Origin: Streptomyces sp. S3(2020)
GTDB lineage: Bacteria > Actinomycetota > Actinomycetes > Streptomycetales > Streptomycetaceae
Assembly: GCF_013044505.1 (NCBI RefSeq)
Contig: NZ_JABERD010000040.1
Span: 1-59,293, forward strand
DNA length: 59,293 nt
Reading direction: 5' to 3'
In this document: piece by piece, positions 51,101 through 59,106 of the stretch
How the letters are laid out: the number at the start of each line of letters is the position of its first letter
How positions within the stretch are numbered: position 1 is the stretch's first letter
Notes under the pieces: generated by a model
Seen by the model: only the letters and a program-made list of their open reading frames with translations
Databases searched by the model: none
Told to the model about the DNA's origin: nothing
Program-made: the position numbers and the translations under genes

Positions 51101-53001
51101 ACGCCCGATTCCACTTCGACGGTCAGCCGCTGCCGACCGGGCAGCCGAGCCTGGAGTCCCTGCTCGAACGGACGGCCGCCCTGGCCTACCGTGCGGCCTC
51201 CGGCACCACCGCCGAGGAGCACCGTGAGGTGGTGCGTTCGCTGCTCGTCGAGTTCGACCGCCTCGGACTGGCCCCGGCCGCGTCCGCGCACTGGCGCAGG
51301 GTGAGCCTGCACGTGCCCGCGGGCCCACTGCGCACTCCCACCGGCCAATGGCGCGAAGGGGAGTGGAACGGGCTGCTCCCGCTGGCCGACGGCGCGTTCA
51401 TCGCCGTCACCGGACGCCGCGAGCTGGACGACGACGGCGCCACCTTCACCGGCTACTTCCACGACCCGGCCGACCGGTTCGAGGCACCGCAGCCCTACCG
51501 GACGCTGGCGTCGGAGCCGCTCGGCGGGGACTCCGACACGGGACGGTTCGGCAGGTTCCTCGCCGAGCTGGCCGCGCGCGGCCCGGCCCCCTGGTTCCCG
51601 GCGGCCGCCGAGGAGTTCGCCCGCCGCACCGGTGTCACCGAGACCATGGCCCGGCTGATCGTCGCCGGTCTGCCGCGGATCGACGTCTACGAGCGGACCT
51701 TCCTGAGCACCGAGGCGCGCACCCTCATCGGCGTGAAGGTCGCCCCTGCGGCGGTCGCCAAGGACGAGCTGAAAGCCATCGACGGCGCGGTGCGTGCCGC
51801 GGTCGTGGGCGCGCTCCTGCCCGCCGAGCCCGCCCTGCTGTGGACCGAGGGCCCGGACGTGGCGGCGGCCGCCGCGGTGTGGAACGCCCAGGTCGGCAAG
51901 CGGGTAGCCGTGCCCGAGGAGTTGCTCGGCGACGCGGGGCGCACGTTCCGGCACGCGTCCTGGGCGGTCCGGCAGGCGCTGCCCGCCCTGCTGGACCCGG
52001 CCGGCTCTCCCCGGCTCAGCCGCGACCTGGAGTGGGCGGTCGACGGCGACCGGGTCAAGCCCGTCGGTGACGACACGGACGGGTTCACGGCGGACACGCT
52101 GGTCGGCGCGGTCGGTCTCACGGCCTGGCTGGCCCACCGGCTGCCCGCCGGCGACGCGGTGCGAGCCGCGCTGCCGCCGGCGCTCACCGCCGTGCGGGAA
52201 CGCCTCGCCCACCCCGGGCTGATGCTCGACCTGGGGCGGTACATCAGCCTCCCCGACTTCCGGAAGACCGCCGGTGCCCCTTCGGAGACCGGTCCGGGCT
52301 TCGAACGGTACGGGGCCGTCGTGCTGGCCACCCACGACGACCAGCCCGCGCCGGGCCTGCGGGTCGCGCTCCTCGACGAGGCGGGCCAGGACCCCTACCT
52401 GCCCGCGGTACGGGTCGACAATCAGCGGCCCTACACCGCCGAAGTGGCCCTGCGTCTGGTGCGCGACCAGCGGTTCGCGGCCCTCCTCGCGGACCCCGGG
52501 GAGCCGCTCGCGGGCGACCGGGGCAAGGACGGCACGTGGTGGCCGCAGGACCCGGGCCGTTCGGTGCCCGAGCTGGTGACCGAGGCGGCCAAGGAGTACG
52601 GCCTCGGTGAGGACGCCGCGACGCTCTATCTGATGCTGCTCGCCATGCCCGACCCGACCGACCGGATGACGGCCCGGTGGACGGGCTGGAAGCCGGCCCG
52701 GCTCAAGGCGGCACGTGCCGAACTGGCCGCCACCGACCTGGTGGTAGAGGCCAGCCGGACGCGGGCGGGCAGGTCGCTCTTCCTGCCGGGCGGCTGGGTC
52801 TCGCAGTCGTCGCCGCGGGTTCCGCTGGAGCGCTGGAAGCTGCCGCTGTTCGACGATGTGACCGAGGAGCACACACCGTTCGGTGTGATCGTGCCGTTCG
52901 AGCCGGCCGCGGAGCTCTACCGCAGGGCGTGGCAGCGGGTGCTGGACGGCGACGCACCCCGGTTCGAGGAGCTGAAGGTGCGGCGGGCCCGCCGCCGCTG
53001 A
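48106..53001 (+). CDS. 1631-aa protein of unknown function, MoxR operon
   Basis: A very large cytoplasmic protein. Residues ~100-450 are mostly helical, with TPR-like pieces (YAAQLFTRARKAEAEHG). The ~590-760 region is strand- and Trp-rich (VIGADGTLLTHDL, DGELLVYWSS, GSSYWVWHADSEDSETHGWYEYDPATGERG), which could be a beta-propeller. The C-terminal ~120 residues (WTGWKPARLKAARAELAATDLVVEASRTRAGRSLFLPGGW...) look like a winged-helix module. No NTPase or nuclease motif is visible. It may be the scaffold or client-recognition component of the MoxR machine. Start confirmed by four-base overlap with the DUF4132-like gene. Confidence 0.7.
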   Translation: MSGGTRVSYEELLAAGAVLPPDTEGGGERAVPLTARAYRHPGLDDRVVVRLVAGELGAAEDLAAGFLGMEPDGEPAVVGLGLRQSLGFPEWVLVHHPEDGHHALGVVPDLERAARQAKSRPKAALDAYLELGQRLAASVPHFLPTFYEQAGRVFLAEENATYAAQLFTRARKAEAEHGLTVEEERLDAVFLEFALAGALPVKVLSSYGKELAARVPAEEALRRFTRLCLRRTAGGLPPSAQMANDLRKLARAAGQDADRAEQDYLAELLGLPATLRAAAGWWKGHRAALVALAERDRRVRGTLLDMLPAGADSALPAMWLEVLEESGAAAGLWDGSLPAEERPGNGTADWLERFLTFRERARSWRASTRMPELYPLVERAADRMRAELTASGGALTVLHDIDLIDLLLSLDVPVAAPTKDQALPLTAWAVGEGQRDLVRLGAESRFRDGFLRGADHFHNTDQAQRAIRLLAASPGVRPWLAEWVSSVVRRFTAVGLPGLPNALTRLGWLPAEALALAEDDVRAAVGTDLAPVLARTLRTGLFDELGWPAWEEATAALVPKDRVEDIVVADAWPHLVVAGNAQARVIGADGTLLTHDLRLPANDVSGDPGFHHVDGELLVYWSSRKDGLRGYWHSRADRVESLKGPHGTRGTEMDWYRADFPITLPLPDGGRTTGRGVLHAGDTTLPEERPLLFDGSSYWVWHADSEDSETHGWYEYDPATGERGRMSRPAFLADALRDAPEGSSFAGGRLRPSPTADATATCAPVDGLVGLRVVELPDGSRRAENLAGHTVTLPADAGKPTALVVFPGAERASAVVRDNWQLELVDADGTVTARAQTDRTPGAFGEGTLLLPPVQFWECLTPRDPEGSKALRAIDRDTAAELLAAAASEDKEAVSDAIRTLLPVTHEALVTGIAGVARYAAAQQAVLDAAAARLTRALEGGLEDEGPAGPPDTRLAAATSGLGTTRGYWWHGDDEADTVFRSLRLLARAAGLAGTALPDARFHFDGQPLPTGQPSLESLLERTAALAYRAASGTTAEEHREVVRSLLVEFDRLGLAPAASAHWRRVSLHVPAGPLRTPTGQWREGEWNGLLPLADGAFIAVTGRRELDDDGATFTGYFHDPADRFEAPQPYRTLASEPLGGDSDTGRFGRFLAELAARGPAPWFPAAAEEFARRTGVTETMARLIVAGLPRIDVYERTFLSTEARTLIGVKVAPAAVAKDELKAIDGAVRAAVVGALLPAEPALLWTEGPDVAAAAAVWNAQVGKRVAVPEELLGDAGRTFRHASWAVRQALPALLDPAGSPRLSRDLEWAVDGDRVKPVGDDTDGFTADTLVGAVGLTAWLAHRLPAGDAVRAALPPALTAVRERLAHPGLMLDLGRYISLPDFRKTAGAPSETGPGFERYGAVVLATHDDQPAPGLRVALLDEAGQDPYLPAVRVDNQRPYTAEVALRLVRDQRFAALLADPGEPLAGDRGKDGTWWPQDPGRSVPELVTEAAKEYGLGEDAATLYLMLLAMPDPTDRMTARWTGWKPARLKAARAELAATDLVVEASRTRAGRSLFLPGGWVSQSSPRVPLERWKLPLFDDVTEEHTPFGVIVPFEPAAELYRRAWQRVLDGDAPRFEELKVRRARRR

Positions 53002-53013
53002 CGTCACACAGCC

Positions 53014-53041
53014 CGGGGCGCCGCTCAGTGGCGGCGCCCCG
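53014..53041 (+). terminator. 10-bp hairpin inside the MoxR operon
   Basis: CGGGGCGCCG (53014-53023) and CGGCGCCCCG (53032-53041) pair around an 8-base loop in the 101-base gap before the MoxR gene, the only non-overlapping junction of the operon. It may reduce read-through, so that the last three genes are partly separately expressed. Confidence 0.5.
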
Positions 53042-53102
53042 ATCCCCCACGTCTGTCTCCCCCACGCCCCGACACAGACCGATCCACCGAGCAAGGACAT
53101 CC

Positions 53103-54263
53103 ATGCCCCTGACCGACACGGTGTCGGCCCTCCCGGCCCGGCAGACCCTGCCCGCCGAAGAGCGCTTCGCCACCGAACTCGCCTTTCTCGCCGCCCACGA
53201 CGACGGTCCCCGTCCGCCCGGCTGGCTGCTGACACCCCGCGCCGTGATCACGTTCGTCTGCGGCAGCGGCGGCGAGGCCCTGAAGCTGCCCGACGCACCC
53301 GAGGCGCTGCCGGACGCCCTGGTCATCGCCCCCAAGTTCGTCGGCGAACGCGCTCTGGTGGAGCGGTGCGTGGTCACCCTCGCCGGAGAACGCGGACTGC
53401 TGCTCGTCGGCGAACCGGGCACCGCCAAGTCGATGCTGTCCGAGCTGCTGTCGGCGGCCGTGTGCGGCACCAGCGCCCTCACCGTGCAGGGCACCGCGGG
53501 CACCACCGAGGACGCCCTGCGCTACGGCTGGAACTACGCCCTCCTCCTCGCCCAGGGTCCCACCCCGCAGGCCCTGGTGGACTCCCCGGTCCTGGCCGCG
53601 ATGCGCGCCGGGAGCGTGGCCCGTATCGAGGAGATCACCCGCTGTCTGCCCGAGGTGCAGGACGCGCTGGTGTCGATCCTGTCCGACCGGCGGATGAGCG
53701 TGCCCGAGCTGTCCGGCACCGACGACGCGCAGGTCGCCGCCGCGCCCGGGTTCACCGTCATCGCCACCGCCAACCTCCGCGACCGCGGTGTGTCGGAGAT
53801 GTCCGCCGCCCTCAAGCGCCGCTTCAACTTCGAGACCGTGCACCCGATCGCCGACGTCGAGGCCGAGACCGCCCTCGTCAAGCGGCAGGCCACGGCGGCC
53901 GTCGAGCGGGCGGGCGCGGCCTTCGGTGTCGACGACGCGGTCCTCGACGTCCTGCTCACCGTCTTTCGCGACCTGCGGGCCGGACGCTCGGCCGAGGGCT
54001 GGGACGTGGAGCGCCCGGGGACGGTGATGTCGACCGCGGAGGCGGTGCAGGTCGCCGTCTCCCTGGGGGTCGCCGCCGCCTACCTCCCCGGCGGCGACTC
54101 GCTGGACCTGGTCCCCGGCCATCTCCTGGGCGTGGTCCGCAAGGACGACCCGGCCGACCACGCGCGGCTCCTCGGCTACTGGGACGGCCCGGTGCGCCGC
54201 CGCGCCGAGGACGGTTCGGCGACCTGGCGCCGGCTGTGGGACCTGCGGGAGAACCTTCGGTGA
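53103..54263 (+). CDS. MoxR-type AAA+ ATPase
   Basis: 386 residues; AAGGA 6 bases before the ATG. Walker A GEPGTAKS at ~103-110, MoxR-type pore region (VQGTAGTTEDALRYGWNYALLLAQGP), Walker B-like SVARIEEITRC, EVQDALVSILSDRRM, sensor-1 FTVIATANLRDRGVSEMSAALKRRFNFE with the Arg finger. The Walker B acidic residue appears as IEEI, not DEI. It should form a hexamer that remodels a partner using ATP; MoxR ATPases classically work with a VWA protein, here the next gene, coupled by GTGA. Confidence 0.93.
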   Translation: MPLTDTVSALPARQTLPAEERFATELAFLAAHDDGPRPPGWLLTPRAVITFVCGSGGEALKLPDAPEALPDALVIAPKFVGERALVERCVVTLAGERGLLLVGEPGTAKSMLSELLSAAVCGTSALTVQGTAGTTEDALRYGWNYALLLAQGPTPQALVDSPVLAAMRAGSVARIEEITRCLPEVQDALVSILSDRRMSVPELSGTDDAQVAAAPGFTVIATANLRDRGVSEMSAALKRRFNFETVHPIADVEAETALVKRQATAAVERAGAAFGVDDAVLDVLLTVFRDLRAGRSAEGWDVERPGTVMSTAEAVQVAVSLGVAAAYLPGGDSLDLVPGHLLGVVRKDDPADHARLLGYWDGPVRRRAEDGSATWRRLWDLRENLR

Positions 54264-57200
54264 CACTCGTTCAGGAACCGAGGGCGGCCCTCGCCGCCCT
54301 CGCCGGCTCGGTGGTGCCGTACCTGCTGGGCGTACGGCACCACAGCCCGGCGCTCGCCGCTGCAGTCCCCGCCCTGCTGGACGCCTGTGGCGCCGAGGTC
54401 GTGTGCGTGGAGCTGCCCACCGACTTCCAGCCGTGGCTGACGCATCTCGGCGCGCCGGGCACGCTCGCCCCGGTCGCGCTGGCCGGGGCCGGTGAGGGCG
54501 GCCGGCTCGGCTTCTACCCCTTCGCCGATTTCTCGCCCGAACTCGCCGCCATCCGCTGGGCGCGCGAGCGTGGGGCGCGGGTCGTCTGCTGCGACCTGCC
54601 GATGTCCGACCCGCGCTGGACCGCCGAAGCCGGGGACACCCGCCGGTCGGCGGCCGAGGCTCCCACGGCGTTCGCGGCCGCCCTCACGGCTGCCGGAACG
54701 GGCCGCGACGGCGACGACATGTGGGACCGCAGTGTCGAGGTCCTCGCCCCGGGCTGCGCCCCCGAAGCCGTCCGCCGGGCCGCCCTGGGCGTCGGATGGG
54801 CGCTGCGACGCGACGCCGAGTCCACGGGCGGGGTCCCCGCGGTGGACCTGGCCCGCGAGGCGCACATGCGTGAGGTGATCGCTCTCGCCGCGGTCGGCGG
54901 TCGCCGCGTCGCGGCGGTCGTAGGAGCGTTCCACGCACCGGCGTTGACCGAGGGATCAGAAGGATCCGAAGGGGCCGAGGCGTCCGCCTCGGAACCGGTG
55001 GCCGTCGCGGGGCAGTCGGCCGTCGTCACCTCCCTCGTGCCGTACGCCTTCGATCTGCTGGACTCCCGTTCCGGCTATCCGGCCGGTATCCGCGACCCGC
55101 GCTGGCAGCAGGCCGTGTTCACGGCCGGCGGCGATCCCGAGCGGCTGCACGAGGCCGCCGCGCGGGCGATCACCGATGTCTGCCGGGAGCTGCGCGCGGC
55201 CGGACATGTCGCCGGTACCGGCGAGGCCCGCGAGACGCTGCGCGTGGCGTGCGACCTGGCCCGGCTGCGCGGTCTGTCGGCTCCCGGCCGCGGCGAGGTG
55301 CTGGAGGCGCTGACGAGTGTGATGGGCCAGGGCGAGCCGCTCGGCCGCGGCCGGGCCCTGGCGCGGGCGTTGGAGGTCGTCCTGGTCGGCACCGACCGCG
55401 GCCGCATCGCCCCGGGCACGCCCCGCTCCGGGCTCGGCCCGTCCGTCGAGTCGGAGCTCGCCGCGCTGCGCCTGCCGGGACCCGACGATACCGCCGGGCG
55501 TGAACTGCGGCTGGACCCGATGCGGTCGGCGCTCGACGGCCGCCGCGAGGTGCTGCTCCAGCGGCTGGCCGTGTGCGCGGCCGGGTACGGCGAGCCGGTC
55601 CAGGTGGCGGGTACCGGGGATGCGGCCGCGCTCACCACGCGGTGGCGCCTGTCCTGGACCCCGGCCGTGCCCGTCCGGCTGGATCTGGCCGGCATCCGGG
55701 GTGTCACGGCGGCCCTGGCCGCCGAGGGCACCCTGCGGGAGACCTTCCGCAGGGAGTCCGCGGACGGCGGCCCCACCAGCGCCCTCGTCCTCGCGGCACT
55801 GCACGGCGCCGCCCGGTGCGACCTGCCGGATCTGGTGGCCGAGCGGCTGGCCGACGCCGCCGAGATACTCCCCACCTGCGCCACCCTCCCCGAACTCCTC
55901 GGCGCCCTGGACCTGTTGGAGGCGCTGCGGCGGGGCCATCTGCCCGGCACCACACCCGAGGCCCGGCAGACGGCCGTCGAACTCGCCGCGGAACTCCTGG
56001 AGTCGGCGGTACGGTCCCTGCCGGGACTGGCGGGCAGTGACGACCCGCAGGACGCGGACGCGCTCGTGGCGCTCGCCTCCCGCGCGGGGGAACACCGTCT
56101 CGGGCTGCGGATGGACGGCGCGTTGGACGACCTCGCGCGCACCGGATCCCCGCTGGTCCAGGGAGCCGCGCTCGCCGCCCGGGTCATGCTCGACCTGGAC
56201 GACGCCGGCACGCTCGGCACCCGTACCGCGGGCTGGATCGACACCGCCACCGGGCCCGACGAGCGGCACGCGCTGAACCGCCGCCTCACCGGCCTGCTCA
56301 GCGGGGCCGCTCCTCTGCTCCAGTCGGCACCGACCGCCCTGGACCCGCTGCTGGACCGCATCGACACGCTCACCGACCAGGGGTTCCTCGCCCGGCTGCC
56401 CGCCCTGCGCGGCGGCTTCGACGCGCTCAGCCCGGCCGGTCGCGGCCGGCTGCTGGACACGGTGACCGAGCGCCTGGGCGACCGGCTCGACCTGTCGCTC
56501 GGCGCCTCGCCACAGCTGCTCGCGCTGTGGACGGCCGCCGACGCGGCGGGCCGGGCGGCGGTCGACGCGCTCCGGCCACCCCTGGGCACGGCCCTGGCTC
56601 CGGCGGTCGAGAACACCGCGTCTCCGGAGGCCGCGGACACCACCGGGGCGCCCGAGGTGACCGCGTCCCGGCCTGGGGTAGGGAACGCCGATGCCCTCCA
56701 CCTCACGCCGACCGACCGCTGGCGGCTGCTCCTCGGCCGGGAGAGCGACAAGCTGCCGCAGGGCGCCCGCCGTTACGCGCACGCGCTCGACGAGCTGTAC
56801 GGCACCGGCCGTGGCGAGGGCTCTGCGGACCTGGGCCGGGAGGGAGGCCCCGGCGGCGGTCAGGAGGCGTCCTTCCCGACCGCCCGCGAGTGGGCCGAGG
56901 AACTCGACGCGCTGTTCGGCACAGATGTCCGCGAGGAGGTGCTGGCCCGGGCCGCCGACCAGGGCCGCAGCGACGTCCTGGCGGAGCTCGACCCGAAGGC
57001 GGTCCGCCCGTCGGTCGACCTGCTGACGTCCGTGCTGACCCTCGCCGGGGGGATGCCGGAGCAGCAACTGGCGCGGCTGCGGCCGCTGGTGCGCCGTCTG
57101 GTCGACGAACTGGCCAAGGAGCTGGCCACCCGGCTGCGCCCGGCGCTGACCGGGCTGGCCACACCACGGCCGACCCACCGGCCGGGAGGCCGGATCGACC

Positions 57201-57817
57201 TGCCGCGCACCCTGCGGGCCAACCTCGCCCACACCCGCAGGACGGACGACGGCCGCACGCTGGTCGTCCCGGAGCGGCCGGTGTTCAGCACCCGTTCGCG
57301 CAGGGAGGCGGACTGGCGGCTGATCCTGGTGGTCGACGTGTCGGGGTCGATGGAGGCGTCCGTCGTCTGGTCGGCGCTGACCGCGGCCGTGCTGGGCGGG
57401 GTCCCCACGCTGAGCACGCACTTCCTCGCCTTCTCCACGGAGGTGATCGACCTGACGGAGCGCGTCGACGACCCGCTGTCGCTGCTCCTGGAGGTGCGGG
57501 TCGGCGGCGGCACGCATATCGCGGCGGGTCTGGCCCAGGCCCGTTCCCTGGTGACCGTCCCCAGCCGGACCCTCGTGGTGGTGGTCAGCGACTTCGAGGA
57601 GGGGTATCCGCTCGGCGGGCTCCTCGGCGAGGTCCGGAACCTCGCGAGCTCCGGCGTCCATCTGATGGGTTGTGCCGCCCTGGATGACACCGGCACTCCG
57701 CGCTACTCGGTCCCGGTGGCCCAGCAGCTCGTCGCGGCCGGGATGCCGGTCGCCGCCCTCAGTCCCCTCGCCCTCGCCCGCTGGGTGGGCGACCGGCTCC
57801 GCGGAGAGACCCGATGA
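54260..57817 (+). CDS. DUF5682-VWA fusion protein
   Basis: 1185 residues. The N-terminal part (~1-400) matches DUF5682: YLLGVRHHSPALAAAVPALLDACGAEVVCVELPTDF, RVVCCDLPMSD, HMREVIALAAVGGRRVAAVVGAFHAPAL. These conserved His/Glu/Asp residues suggest a TraB/ChaN-like hydrolase-like domain. The middle is helical. The C-terminus (~1015-1180) is a VWA domain with complete MIDAS: DVSGSM (Asp1026), GGGTHIAAG and VVSDFEEG. In the related operons I recall, DUF5682 and VWA are separate genes, so the fusion makes the partner of MoxR explicit. Overlaps both neighbours by four bases. Confidence 0.88.
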   Translation: MTLVQEPRAALAALAGSVVPYLLGVRHHSPALAAAVPALLDACGAEVVCVELPTDFQPWLTHLGAPGTLAPVALAGAGEGGRLGFYPFADFSPELAAIRWARERGARVVCCDLPMSDPRWTAEAGDTRRSAAEAPTAFAAALTAAGTGRDGDDMWDRSVEVLAPGCAPEAVRRAALGVGWALRRDAESTGGVPAVDLAREAHMREVIALAAVGGRRVAAVVGAFHAPALTEGSEGSEGAEASASEPVAVAGQSAVVTSLVPYAFDLLDSRSGYPAGIRDPRWQQAVFTAGGDPERLHEAAARAITDVCRELRAAGHVAGTGEARETLRVACDLARLRGLSAPGRGEVLEALTSVMGQGEPLGRGRALARALEVVLVGTDRGRIAPGTPRSGLGPSVESELAALRLPGPDDTAGRELRLDPMRSALDGRREVLLQRLAVCAAGYGEPVQVAGTGDAAALTTRWRLSWTPAVPVRLDLAGIRGVTAALAAEGTLRETFRRESADGGPTSALVLAALHGAARCDLPDLVAERLADAAEILPTCATLPELLGALDLLEALRRGHLPGTTPEARQTAVELAAELLESAVRSLPGLAGSDDPQDADALVALASRAGEHRLGLRMDGALDDLARTGSPLVQGAALAARVMLDLDDAGTLGTRTAGWIDTATGPDERHALNRRLTGLLSGAAPLLQSAPTALDPLLDRIDTLTDQGFLARLPALRGGFDALSPAGRGRLLDTVTERLGDRLDLSLGASPQLLALWTAADAAGRAAVDALRPPLGTALAPAVENTASPEAADTTGAPEVTASRPGVGNADALHLTPTDRWRLLLGRESDKLPQGARRYAHALDELYGTGRGEGSADLGREGGPGGGQEASFPTAREWAEELDALFGTDVREEVLARAADQGRSDVLAELDPKAVRPSVDLLTSVLTLAGGMPEQQLARLRPLVRRLVDELAKELATRLRPALTGLATPRPTHRPGGRIDLPRTLRANLAHTRRTDDGRTLVVPERPVFSTRSRREADWRLILVVDVSGSMEASVVWSALTAAVLGGVPTLSTHFLAFSTEVIDLTERVDDPLSLLLEVRVGGGTHIAAGLAQARSLVTVPSRTLVVVVSDFEEGYPLGGLLGEVRNLASSGVHLMGCAALDDTGTPRYSVPVAQQLVAAGMPVAALSPLALARWVGDRLRGETR

Positions 57818-59106
57818 ACACCGAACTGCCCCCCGTGGCACCCGAGGTGGTCGCCGCCGCCGTGGAGCAGCTGACGTCCCGGCTGCGCAAGAAGCTGGAC
57901 GCCGCGATCGAGACCTACGCGACGCTGCCCGTCACCGCCGACGGCACCGCATGGCGCGTGCGATGCGGTGAGGACGCCGAGGTCACCCTCACGCCGGGAC
58001 CGTCCGGTGCGGTCGTGGAGGACGGTCAGGCGCGGTGCAGCTGTCTGCTCGCGCCCCGTTGTCTGCATCGCGCGGCCGTTCTCGGTGCCGCTCCGGTGGC
58101 CGACACGGACGTGGCGGCCGGGACACCGGATCCCTCGCCCGAAGAGCCCGGTGTCGGGGCGACCTCGTCTGGCGAAGGTGCCGGGGCACCGGACACGCGT
58201 GAGGCGGACGCGGCGCCGGTGGGACCGACCGCTGCCCAGGTGTCGGCCGCGGCAGGCCTTTGGGATGCCGCCGCCGCTGTGCTGGCCGCCGGGGTGCCCG
58301 GTGCGGGCGCCGTACCGCAGGCCGAGTTGCTGCGGGCCGCGCACACGGCCCGGCTCGCCGGGCTGCACCGCCCGGAGGCCGCCGCTCTGCGGGTGGTGCG
58401 CGCGCTGCGCGCGGCCCGCGCCCGCCACGACGGCCACCGGCTGGCCGACTTGGTGGCCGCCCTGCGTGAACTGCTCCTCACCAGCGGCCTGCTGGCCGTG
58501 TCCGACCCAGACCCGGCACTGGTCGGCACCGCCCGGCGCGGCTACCGGCCGGGCGGCAGCCTGCGGGTCCACGGGGTGTGCCGGGAGCCGGTGATCTCCG
58601 CCACCGGCTACGGCGGGGTCGTCACCCATGTCCTGTCCGACGAGGGGCGTTGGTTCTCCGTGGCCGACGTCAAGCCCGGTGGCACGGCCCGGGCGCGGGG
58701 TGCCGCCACGGCCACCGTGGCGCTCGGTTCCGGCAGCCTCGATCACGCGCAGCTCTCCCGGGGCGGGCTGCTGATCTCGGGGGCGACGCTGTCGCCGGAC
58801 GGCCGTCTCGGCGCGGGCAAGGGGGTGCGGGCCACCCCGGTCACGGGCCTGTCCTGGACGTCGGGCCCGCTGGCCCGGCTGTTCTCCCGCCCGCTGGCCC
58901 AGGCCGCGGCGACACGGTTCGCCGGTGCCCGGACGACCGATCCCGAACAGGCCGGGCAGACGGCCGACGAGCTCATCGGCTGTGACGTGGTCATCGTGGG
59001 AGCGGCCGAAGACCATCTGTTCGCCCGGGAGTTGCCGGCGGAGGGGGCGGACGGGGAGGGGGAGGGGGGCCCGGGGACCGGGATCGGGCCCGCGAGTTCG
59101 GCGTAG
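57814..59106 (+). CDS. SWIM zinc-finger protein, last gene of MoxR operon; 3' end unreliable
   Basis: 430 residues as read. The SWIM finger lies near the N-terminus: Cys75-x-Cys77, Cys83-x-His85 (CSCLLAPRCLH), a zinc module that binds DNA or protein. A low-complexity linker (~95-135), helical segment and a strand-rich domain (RGYRPGGSLRVHGVCREPVIS...GGLLISGATLSPDGRLGAGKG) follow. The last ~25 residues (EGADGEGEGGPGTGIGPASSA) are probably not real: they read antisense through an amino-acid permease gene joined at ~59040. Start overlaps the VWA gene stop (ATGA). Confidence 0.82.
   Translation: MNTELPPVAPEVVAAAVEQLTSRLRKKLDAAIETYATLPVTADGTAWRVRCGEDAEVTLTPGPSGAVVEDGQARCSCLLAPRCLHRAAVLGAAPVADTDVAAGTPDPSPEEPGVGATSSGEGAGAPDTREADAAPVGPTAAQVSAAAGLWDAAAAVLAAGVPGAGAVPQAELLRAAHTARLAGLHRPEAAALRVVRALRAARARHDGHRLADLVAALRELLLTSGLLAVSDPDPALVGTARRGYRPGGSLRVHGVCREPVISATGYGGVVTHVLSDEGRWFSVADVKPGGTARARGAATATVALGSGSLDHAQLSRGGLLISGATLSPDGRLGAGKGVRATPVTGLSWTSGPLARLFSRPLAQAAATRFAGARTTDPEQAGQTADELIGCDVVIVGAAEDHLFARELPAEGADGEGEGGPGTGIGPASSA

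Noticed and set aside
50443..53235. 930-residue minus-strand frame across the giant MoxR-operon gene
   Set aside because: Antisense to a frame with start/stop coupling to both neighbours; Gly/Arg/Val-rich composition typical of shadows.
58743..59040. Minus-strand continuation of the permease frame through the SWIM gene
   Set aside because: Only residues upstream of ~59041 look like APC permease; the rest is antisense SWIM sequence.
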